From positions 372,001-436,000 of the forward strand of contig NZ_FXUG01000002.1 of the NCBI RefSeq assembly GCF_900182915.1: a stretch of 64,000 bases of DNA, read 5' to 3'. Source of the stretch: Neorhodopirellula lusitana. Lineage in GTDB: Bacteria > Planctomycetota > Planctomycetia > Pirellulales > Pirellulaceae. The notes below the pieces were generated by a model that was not told the origin of the DNA, made no database searches, and was given only the letters and a program-made list of their open reading frames with translations. Shown in pieces: positions 54,335 through 61,777 of this stretch; positions within the stretch are counted from its first letter, which is position 1, and every line of letters begins with the position of its first letter. The translations under genes were made by a program, and so were the position numbers.

Positions 54335-56311
54335 TCAAGTTCCGACCGAATGTGTTTGATCGCTCATCTGCAATTGAATCATGTCGCGGTACCGGCCACC
54401 TTGGTCCAGCAGCTCTTGATGCGTGCCAACTTCCAGGACTTCACCGTCTTCGAGAACGACGATTTGGTCCGCACCCACGATTGTGCTTAACCGGTGAGCG
54501 ATCACGAAAGCAGTTCGGTCTTGCAGCAATTCTTCTAAGCTGCCTTGAATCAAACGTTCACTTTCGCTGTCCAGATTGCTGGTCGCTTCGTCCAGGATCA
54601 GGATCTGTGGGTCGGCCAGGATGGCTCGTGCGATCGCCAATCTTTGTCGTTGACCGCCGGACAGCTTGACACCACGTTCGCCGATCAAAGTTTCATAGCC
54701 ATCTTTGAACTTGGAAATGAACTCATCCGCGGCTGCCGCCCTTGCCGCCTGAATCACCATTTCTCGGTTAGCCCGTGGTTGCGCGTAGGCAATATTTTCG
54801 TGAATGCTTCCGTCAAACAAAAAAACGTCTTGTTCCACAATCCCTAGCAATGATCGATAGCTTGATAGTTGAATATCCCGCAAGTCAACGCCGTTGAAGA
54901 GCACCGCGCCTTCCGTGGGATCGTAGAACCTTGAGATTAGGTTGGTCAGTGTTGTCTTGCCCGCGCCGCTGCGTCCGACGATCGCGACGGTTTGGCCGGA
55001 CTCGACATTGAGTGACACGTTTCGAAGTACCTTGGCATCGGATCCCGGGTACGCAAAGGAAACATTCTGCATCGCAATCGCGCCTCCTCGTACTTGAGAT
55101 GACAACCGCGAAGCTCCCTCACGGCTGGGGAGCTCTTCGTCAACATCCAGAACATCCAAGATCCGGTCGAGACCGGCGAGGTTGTTTTGGAACGTGACAG
55201 CGCTGCCCGCGATGGTCGCAAGTGGATCCAATAGCATCGTCAGGTAGACCAGGAACATCATCAGGTCGCCCAGTGTTAGGTCACCGTCAATGATTTGGAA
55301 CCCGCCGTATAGCAACAGGCCGGTCGAGGCCAATGGAATAATGACTTCCCAGATTGTTTCGATGATCCGCATCCACCACCAAGTGAAAAGTTGTTGGCGA
55401 ACGAGAAAATCGCCTTCGCGTACATAGCGAGACGACTCGCTGCGGGCTCGCGAAAAGGTACGGACGACTCGGATGCCGCCGAAGGTCTCTGTTGCCCCGC
55501 TGTCAATTCGTTGACGTTGCTTGCGGACATCGCGAAACAACGGCCGGATCCGGTTGATGTAAGTACGGTGAGTGATCCACACGATCGGAAGCAGTGCCAA
55601 TCCGCCCAGCATCAGTTTCCAGTCCACGAACATCAGGATGACCAGGGAACCGATGAACTGCACAACCGCCCGCCACGGGTTGTAGAGCATGCTGAAGATC
55701 ATTTCGGAAACACCACCGGCGTCTTCCCGAATGAGACTCGCCACGCCACCACTCTTCATCGAGTAGACATGGTGCAGGGGAAGTCGAACGGCGTGATCGA
55801 AGACGTGGCGGCGGATCGACACCTGTGATTGGTTGACGGCCTTTGTCGCCAGCCAGCGTCCAGCCAAATTAGCGGCCGTGCCGATCAAGGTGATCACCGT
55901 GACTGCGATTGCGATTCCAACCAGTGTTCGCATGGGGGCGGACACGGGATCGCCCAAGACCGCTTCGACTCCGTCCAACTGTGACATCCACTCTGGCAAA
56001 GGTTGCGCGGGTTTTGTCAGGACGGAGTCGATAGCAAGCTTGGTGCCCAGCGGTGGAATCAGCCGCAAGGCGATACTGATCGTGAGGAATACCAACGCGG
56101 AAACAATCGTTTTGCGATGCCCGTCGATTAGCTTCCAAAACTCGCGAAACAGTTCCATGAAAGAACGCTCGCGGTCACCGATCTTTTTGGCACTGCGGTC
56201 GGATGACCCGTGCACGGAGCCACCGGCATGCCTGCTTTTGGGGTCGCTATGTCGGTTGCGGACGGTTTGTCGATAGTCGTCAAATCGAAGTCGGCTTGGT
56301 TGGATGGGCAT
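54335..56311 (-). CDS. ABC exporter, ABCB/MsbA type
   Basis: A 658-residue half-transporter with a six-helix transmembrane domain (about 65-330) fused to one ATPase domain. Walker A is GRSGAGKTTLT, the signature LSGGQRQRLAI, Walker B ILILDEATSNLD, and the H-loop histidine lies in IAHRLST. It acts as a homodimer to export lipids, peptides or drugs. Residues 1-51 are a hydrophilic Arg/Ser-rich extension not seen in most relatives; ATG 56158 (MELFREFW) would give the standard form. No accessory or outer-membrane partner is adjacent. Confidence 0.94.
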   Translation of the reverse strand: MPIQPSRLRFDDYRQTVRNRHSDPKSRHAGGSVHGSSDRSAKKIGDRERSFMELFREFWKLIDGHRKTIVSALVFLTISIALRLIPPLGTKLAIDSVLTKPAQPLPEWMSQLDGVEAVLGDPVSAPMRTLVGIAIAVTVITLIGTAANLAGRWLATKAVNQSQVSIRRHVFDHAVRLPLHHVYSMKSGGVASLIREDAGGVSEMIFSMLYNPWRAVVQFIGSLVILMFVDWKLMLGGLALLPIVWITHRTYINRIRPLFRDVRKQRQRIDSGATETFGGIRVVRTFSRARSESSRYVREGDFLVRQQLFTWWWMRIIETIWEVIIPLASTGLLLYGGFQIIDGDLTLGDLMMFLVYLTMLLDPLATIAGSAVTFQNNLAGLDRILDVLDVDEELPSREGASRLSSQVRGGAIAMQNVSFAYPGSDAKVLRNVSLNVESGQTVAIVGRSGAGKTTLTNLISRFYDPTEGAVLFNGVDLRDIQLSSYRSLLGIVEQDVFLFDGSIHENIAYAQPRANREMVIQAARAAAADEFISKFKDGYETLIGERGVKLSGGQRQRLAIARAILADPQILILDEATSNLDSESERLIQGSLEELLQDRTAFVIAHRLSTIVGADQIVVLEDGEVLEVGTHQELLDQGGRYRDMIQLQMSDQTHSVGT

Positions 56312-56899
56312 CTTAGTTATTTACCTGCCTGCCGTTCGGGACGGCGGCGTGACCGTGGATAGGCCAAGGATTCGGATTGGGCGAGCGTGTGTCTGTCACG
56401 AATGACATGCTGGTGACTGTCCAGCTCGTGGTGCCGGAAATCGGGTGATACCGGAAATATTAGGAGGGCGAGATCGCGGTGGGTTTCGTCAATGGGTGCG
56501 GAACGACGGCGAGATGGATCAGTTGAGAAATTTGTGGTGAAATTTTCCCGCAAGTGGACAGTGCGGTACACCACCTGATTGGTTGAATGGCTTTTGGCGA
56601 CTTCGGAGCCATTCCAGGGAGCTCGCGGCAGCTCCAGCAACGGTAGGTCGAAAGTGGTGCGGATCGCGGCTGGACTGTGAAATGGCTGGAGGGGAGTGGG
56701 AACCCAAAGGGATCAAAAATTAACTTGCATGCAGCGAGTTTCCCCCATATCAATCTGTATACCAAGGTGTGTTGTTCGCACCACGTAGTTTTCCGGCTCG
56801 ATCCCTTCGTTCGGTGACAACCTAACGGACTGGCGGGTATTGGATCGCGGAAAGATTGCGACACTGGCATGTTGCCTTTCGCTTGTACTGTTGTCGTTT
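56312..56899. other. Intergenic region upstream of the lipoprotein gene
   Basis: About 590 bases between divergent genes. No gene, terminator or strong palindrome seen; short open frames are unsupported. Confidence 0.5.
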
Positions 56900-57097
56900 A
56901 TGAGTCACGCAGCTTTTGCCTCGCTCCGAACACTGCTCGTTTTGCTGGTGATTTTCGGCCTGGGTTCGATGGGTGGTTGTGGATCAGGTAACAATAGCGA
57001 GGTGAAGGAATCGGGGGATTACACCTTCGATGAGGTGGCAGCGAAGATTCAGGCCGAAGAAGCGGACTCAGACGGGGAACTTAGTGATGAGTTATAG
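56900..57097 (+). CDS. Small lipoprotein
   Basis: A 65-residue lipoprotein. The hydrophobic signal (ASLRTLLVLLVIFGLG) ends with lipobox Met-Gly-Gly-Cys (about residue 27), and the mature part is acidic and short (TFDEVAAKIQAEEAD). The preferred ATG 56900 gives a single signal segment; a TTG at 56840 adds a second hydrophobic stretch. Its stop overlaps the start of the DUF1559 gene by 11 bases, so the two are translationally coupled. Function unknown; pairing with a prepilin-like protein suggests a joint envelope role. Confidence 0.75.
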   Translation: MSHAAFASLRTLLVLLVIFGLGSMGGCGSGNNSEVKESGDYTFDEVAAKIQAEEADSDGELSDEL

Positions 57098-58421
57098 CGC
57101 AGAGCCAACTCCTGCCCGCTGTTTTGAATTCAAACAGCGTGCTAAATCAGTTCAGCATGCTGGATCCGTTCCGCGTTTTGAAATTTTGCGGCCTCGACCA
57201 GGATTCACCTTGGTCGAGTTGCTGGTCGTAATCGCAATCATTGGTGTGCTTGTTGGATTGCTATTGCCAGCGGTTCAAGGCGCTCGTGAAGCGGCCCGGC
57301 GAATGAGCTGTAGCAACAATGTCAAACAGATCGGATTGGGGCTCCATAACTACCACGCGGCATACAACCAGTTGCCCATTCAGGGGACCGGCGCTACTAA
57401 CGAAGCCAACAACAGTTCCACGGCAGCACAAGATGACGATGGGACTGGCTTCACTCGTTTAGAGCTGTCTTACCTAGTAGGGTTGCTTCCCTTTGTCGAA
57501 CAGCAGGCGGTTTGGGAACAAGTTAGCAACCCGATGGTGGAAGAAGATGGAGATCTTTGGCCCGCGTTTGGGCCTCGACCCATTGTCGGTGACTATCCGC
57601 CTTGGGCGACCAACATTTCCACCTTCCGCTGTCCCAGTGATCCCGGGTCCGGTTTGCCGGCCCTCGGACGTACGAACTACGCTGCTTGCACTGGTGATTC
57701 TTTCTATCACGCAATGGAAGGGGTTACCGTGTGGACCGGTTCGGTCAGCAACGGACGTTGGTTATACGAGACCGATGCACAGGCGATGATGCGGTCCCGT
57801 TGCGGATTGCGAGGAGCGTTTGTGACTCGCAAGACGATGCGATTTCGCGACATCATTGATGGGCTATCCAACACGATCGCGGTTGGCGAAATTATCACAG
57901 GTCTGCAAGATAACGACGTTCGCGCGGTTGGCTTTGACGACACAAAGCATGGCGGCACGACGCTCAAGATGTTGAACAATCCTAAATTGTGTGAGGAAGT
58001 CGGGATGGCCGATGGCTGGCTAGATCCTTCGCGTCCTGGGTTTTGGACCGGCGGGGCCGACACCTCGGAAGTGACTCAGCGAGGATATCGCTGGGCCGAC
58101 TATCATCCCATGCACACCCAGTTCAACACGGTCTTGCCGCCGAACGCGGAAGTATGCACGGTGTCCAAATCCGAACGCTATGGGGTTCTGCCTAGCAGCA
58201 GCCATCACCTTGGTGGGGTGCATCTGTTGCTGGCCGATGGGGCCGTCAAGTTCGTGACCGATTCCATTGATGCGGGGAACCCGAAGAGCCCTTGTGTGTT
58301 TTGTGACGCAACCAGTTCGGGTGACGACAGTTCGTTGCCCGCCGGCTCACACAGTCCGTACGGTTTGTGGGGGGCGTTGGGAACGCGAGCTTCGCGTGAA
58401 TCGATCCAGGAAGCGTTCTAA
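57087..58421 (+). CDS. DUF1559 prepilin-like secreted protein
   Basis: A 444-residue protein of the DUF1559 family, hugely expanded in planctomycetes. A type-IV-prepilin N-terminus with the cleavage motif GFTLVELLVVIAIIGVLVGLLLP (about 39-62) is followed by GAREAARRMSCSNNVKQIGLGLHNYH and the long DUF1559 domain. Pseudopilin-like assembly into an envelope structure is the family hypothesis. ATG 57087 overlaps the small lipoprotein gene. A perfect hairpin, CGGGAAGA-ttt-TCTTCCCG, lies 14 bases past its stop (58435-58453), lacking a T tail. Confidence 0.9.
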   Translation: MSYSAEPTPARCFEFKQRAKSVQHAGSVPRFEILRPRPGFTLVELLVVIAIIGVLVGLLLPAVQGAREAARRMSCSNNVKQIGLGLHNYHAAYNQLPIQGTGATNEANNSSTAAQDDDGTGFTRLELSYLVGLLPFVEQQAVWEQVSNPMVEEDGDLWPAFGPRPIVGDYPPWATNISTFRCPSDPGSGLPALGRTNYAACTGDSFYHAMEGVTVWTGSVSNGRWLYETDAQAMMRSRCGLRGAFVTRKTMRFRDIIDGLSNTIAVGEIITGLQDNDVRAVGFDDTKHGGTTLKMLNNPKLCEEVGMADGWLDPSRPGFWTGGADTSEVTQRGYRWADYHPMHTQFNTVLPPNAEVCTVSKSERYGVLPSSSHHLGGVHLLLADGAVKFVTDSIDAGNPKSPCVFCDATSSGDDSSLPAGSHSPYGLWGALGTRASRESIQEAF

Positions 58422-58434
58422 GGGGTTGCTCAAT

Positions 58435-58453
58435 CGGGAAGATTTTCTTCCCG
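58435..58453. other. Perfect stem-loop between DUF1559 and PP2C genes
   Basis: CGGGAAGA and TCTTCCCG pair exactly around TTT, 14 bases after the DUF1559 stop and 75 bases before the PP2C start. There is no U run, so its role as terminator is uncertain. Confidence 0.5.
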
Positions 58454-58527
58454 TGGGACAGTGTCGCTGGACTGAGATTCGCTATAATTTCGGATCGCTT
58501 CTCTGAATATTGACACAAGGCCGTCCG

Positions 58528-59529
58528 ATGAACGATCCATCCTACGAGTCCTGTTCGCCTGAGTCGTTCGACTTTGGGGAACATGGAGTGGCTCGCGGTC
58601 TCACCGATGTCGGCCGGCGTCGCAGCCAGAACCAGGATCAGTTTCTGATCGCGGAGCTTCGTAAGTCGATGCAGGTCCAAGCGTCGAGTCTCCGGTTCGA
58701 ATCCCAGACCAATTTGTTTGGCGATGCTCGGGGGCAATTGTGGATCGTTGCCGATGGCATGGGTGGGCACGCTGCCGGTCAAAGAGCTAGCCGTGTTGCG
58801 ATGGACCAGTTGATCCAGCAACTGCTCAACACCGTGCACTGGTTTTTGCAATCGGATCAGGTTCAGAGCGTTGACGAATCGGAATTCGTCAGCTCGCTTC
58901 AGCGGATCCTGCATGTGGCCCACGCTCAGATCCTTTCGGAGGCGGAGAGTGATCAATCACAACGTGGGATGGGCACCACCTTGACGATGGCCTACGTCGT
59001 TTGGCCGAGGATGTACGTGGTCCACGTTGGGGACAGTCGGTGTTATTTGGTTCGCGATGGGGTGTGCGAACAATTGACCACCGACCACACCTTGGCGCAT
59101 CAGTTAGTCGAAGCCGGGGGTCTGAATCCGGAAGACGAAGCCGCGAGTCGTTGGAGCAACGTGCTGTGGAACGTTTTGGGCGGCAGCGGCGAACATGAGC
59201 TGACTGCCGAAGTGCGGCGTGTGGACCTGATGGAAGGTGACACCGTGTTGCTGTGCAGCGACGGACTGAGTCGCTATTTGTCAGCAACAGCTCTCGCTGA
59301 CGTTATCGCCGAAGGCACGAGCGAGCTGAATGCCGTTTGTCAGCGACTGGTCGATCTGGCGAATGAAGCAGGCGGTGAAGACAACATTACCGTGATCGTC
59401 GCGAAGCCCGATCGAGTTTTATTGGCCACCCGGCCGAATCGAGACGACGAGTTGGACCTAAGGAATCTATTGACCAATCCGGGAGTCTCGCCGGACGATT
59501 ACTCCGACGCCGAAACACTTCCCGGCTGA
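58528..59529 (+). CDS. PP2C-type protein Ser/Thr phosphatase
   Basis: A 333-residue Mn2+/Mg2+-dependent phosphatase. Motifs in order are GLTDVGRRRSQNQDQF (motif 1), VADGMGGHAAGQRAS (motif 2, metal-binding Asp), MGTTLTMAYV, HVGDSRCYLVRDG, TTDHTLAHQLVEAGG, LLCSDGLSRYL and GGEDNITVIV. The order and spacing are canonical for the bacterial PppA/Stp group. ATG 58528 is preferred to a TTG 6 codons earlier. No kinase is adjacent; counterpart kinases in planctomycetes are often encoded elsewhere. Confidence 0.94.
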   Translation: MNDPSYESCSPESFDFGEHGVARGLTDVGRRRSQNQDQFLIAELRKSMQVQASSLRFESQTNLFGDARGQLWIVADGMGGHAAGQRASRVAMDQLIQQLLNTVHWFLQSDQVQSVDESEFVSSLQRILHVAHAQILSEAESDQSQRGMGTTLTMAYVVWPRMYVVHVGDSRCYLVRDGVCEQLTTDHTLAHQLVEAGGLNPEDEAASRWSNVLWNVLGGSGEHELTAEVRRVDLMEGDTVLLCSDGLSRYLSATALADVIAEGTSELNAVCQRLVDLANEAGGEDNITVIVAKPDRVLLATRPNRDDELDLRNLLTNPGVSPDDYSDAETLPG

Positions 59530-59719
59530 ATGGCGTTCACACGCCGGAATTTCCTTGCAACCGGTTCGCTGGCACGCTTGACCCTTTGGGTGAGACGATT
59601 GGGCAGTTAGAATGGGTCAGTGAACCCCAAGCCAATGATGGCAAGATCGACGCGATATCGAGAACGTTTTCGATTCGATCCCGCTATTGGCTCCCACCTT
59701 TCCCACCAACCGGTGCCCC

Positions 59720-61030
59720 ATGACTATGCACATGCCATTGCTGCCTTCCCAACGCTCGATCGTGCGAGGGAAAGCCTCGATTGCCCTGGTCCGTCTAGTG
59801 ACGATTCTTGCCACTGTTGCCTATTGCCAAGCGGGAGCCGCTGCGGAACCGGAATCCGATCCGAATGTCGATCGCGTCAACGTTACGTTGGGGGATGCCT
59901 CGCTCACCGCGGGGATTCCGGGTGAAGGGCCTTTGACTTTGACCGAAGTCAATCAGTGGCTGGCCGATCCCGTCAATCATCAGCCACTCGAGGTCACTTT
60001 GCCGCGCGGTATCGATGCGGCGAAAGCCAACATTTACATTCCGGAAGACAACCCAATGACGCTTGCGAAAGTGGAATTGGGGCGTCAGCTGTTCTTTGAT
60101 ACGCGACTCTCTTCCGACAACACTGTCTCGTGTGCCACTTGCCATGCTCCGGACCAAGGTTGGGGAGCCAACACTCAGTTTGGTGAGGGAGTCGATGGTC
60201 AGACAGGCAATCGGAATTCACCGGTCTCGTTCAATCGGATCTTGAGTCGGCATCAATTTCATGATGGTCGCGCCGCCACGCTGGAAGAGCAAGCGGTTGG
60301 ACCGATCGCGAACCCCATTGAGATGGCGAATAACCACGAGACCTGCGTCGTGACTCTGGCCAAGATTCCTGTGTACCGTGTGCAGTTCGAAAAGATCTTT
60401 GGTGACGGCGTCAACATTGACAACGTTGGGAAGGCGATCGCAACTTTCGAACGTGCCATCGTAACCGGGCCTGCGCCGTACGATTACTACGCACCGCTAG
60501 CTACCTTCGAAAAGGCGTTCGCTGACGACTTGGAATACTTGGACGAAGAGGACCCCGAACTTGCCAAGCAATACCAAGACTTGAAGAAAGCCGCTGCGGA
60601 ACATCCGATGAGCGAGTCAGCGATTCGTGGGATGGAATTGACCTTCGGGAAAGCCAACTGCACTGTCTGTCACGCCGGTGCCAACTTCACTGATGAACAG
60701 TTCCATAATTTGGGTGTGGGCATGACCGCTGACGATCCCGATTTGGGGCGATTCGTGGTCACGGGTGAAGAAAAAGACAAGGGTGCGTTCAAGACACCAA
60801 CGATGCGGAATGTCGTTCATTCCGGTCCGTACATGCATGACGGAAGCCAGGAAACGCTGGAAGAAGTGATTAAGTGGTACGACATCGGTGGGCATCCGAA
60901 CCCATGGCTCAGTGACAAAATGAAGAAGCTCAACCTGTCCGCGACGGAGCGTGCGGATTTGGTCGCGTTCATGGTGGATGGCCTGACGAGTGAGTTTCCT
61001 ACGATTGAAACCGGGCGGCTTCCTCAGTAA
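59720..61030 (+). CDS. Di-heme cytochrome c peroxidase (MauG/CcpA family)
   Basis: A 436-residue secreted di-heme protein, probably reducing H2O2 in the periplasm. A signal peptide ends near AAAEPES. Heme sites are CATCH in the N-domain and CTVCH in the C-domain, and the GNRNSPVSFNRILSRHQFHDGRA block and TMRNVVHSGPYMHDG segment match the family. ATG 59720 is chosen. The stop TAA overlaps the ATG of the YugP gene by one base (TAATG), so both are translationally coupled. Confidence 0.92.
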   Translation: MTMHMPLLPSQRSIVRGKASIALVRLVTILATVAYCQAGAAAEPESDPNVDRVNVTLGDASLTAGIPGEGPLTLTEVNQWLADPVNHQPLEVTLPRGIDAAKANIYIPEDNPMTLAKVELGRQLFFDTRLSSDNTVSCATCHAPDQGWGANTQFGEGVDGQTGNRNSPVSFNRILSRHQFHDGRAATLEEQAVGPIANPIEMANNHETCVVTLAKIPVYRVQFEKIFGDGVNIDNVGKAIATFERAIVTGPAPYDYYAPLATFEKAFADDLEYLDEEDPELAKQYQDLKKAAAEHPMSESAIRGMELTFGKANCTVCHAGANFTDEQFHNLGVGMTADDPDLGRFVVTGEEKDKGAFKTPTMRNVVHSGPYMHDGSQETLEEVIKWYDIGGHPNPWLSDKMKKLNLSATERADLVAFMVDGLTSEFPTIETGRLPQ

Positions 61031-61716
61031 TGGGCGATCCCTTTTTCTTGCTGATTTTGTTTGGCATTCCGATCGTTAGCCAGATCGTGTCGTCTCAGAT
61101 GCGGAAGCGGTTCGTCCAATTTTCTGGACACCCGATGCCGTTGACGGGACGGCAGGCCGCCGAACGAATGTTGCTTGAAAATGGCATCATGGATGTGCGG
61201 GTGATTTCGACTGCCGGTCAGTTGACAGATCACTACGATCCTCGCAACAAAACGGTGAACCTGAGTCAGGTTGTCTATGACGAAAGTAATGTCGCGGCAG
61301 TTGCCGTGGCCACGCACGAGTGCGGGCATGCTGTTCAGGATGCGACTGGCTATCCGATGTTGGCGGCTCGGTCGAAAATGGTACCGCTATTGAAACTGAG
61401 CAACATTGCGTTGCCAGTGTTGGCGTTCGGAGGAGCGGGCATTTCGCAAGTGGCCGGGAACCATGGCACAGCAATCCTGTGCTTGGTCGCGTTGGGGCTG
61501 CCAGCCTTATTCAGTCTGGTGACGTTGCCGGTGGAGTTCAACGCCAGTCGGCGTGCCCTGAACTGGCTTGAAGACGTAGGGATTGCCGCAGGCGACCAGT
61601 ACGCGGGTGCTCGCAAGGCGTTGTTCTGGGCGGCGATGACCTATGTGGTTGCCGCCTTGGGTGCGATTGTCCAGGCGTTGTATTTCGCAAAGCTATTCTT
61701 AGGCGGAAGACGTTAA
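61030..61716 (+). CDS. YugP-type membrane zinc metallopeptidase
   Basis: A 228-residue membrane protease. Zinc motif His96-Glu-Cys-Gly-His100 sits in ATHECGHAVQDATGYP, with about three to four hydrophobic helices after it. Family members are poorly characterised integral-membrane peptidases. It is translationally coupled to the upstream peroxidase, and a 16-bp tandem repeat overlaps its stop. Confidence 0.93.
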   Translation: MGDPFFLLILFGIPIVSQIVSSQMRKRFVQFSGHPMPLTGRQAAERMLLENGIMDVRVISTAGQLTDHYDPRNKTVNLSQVVYDESNVAAVAVATHECGHAVQDATGYPMLAARSKMVPLLKLSNIALPVLAFGGAGISQVAGNHGTAILCLVALGLPALFSLVTLPVEFNASRRALNWLEDVGIAAGDQYAGARKALFWAAMTYVVAALGAIVQALYFAKLFLGGRR

Positions 61717-61747
61717 GTTGGGCCAGCGTTGAGTTGGACCCGCGTTG
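61716..61747 (+). repeat. Two 16-bp tandem repeats at the YugP stop codon
   Basis: AGTTGGGCCAGCGTTG (61716-61731) and AGTTGGACCCGCGTTG (61732-61747) differ at two positions. The first unit begins on the last base of the TAA stop codon. Confidence 0.75.
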
Positions 61748-61777
61748 AGGGCGGCGCCGCCGAGCGGTCTCTGCTGA

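Noticed and set aside
58693..58703. GGTTCGAATCC, resembling a tRNA T-arm
   Set aside because: It lies inside the PP2C coding region and the flanking sequence cannot form a cloverleaf.
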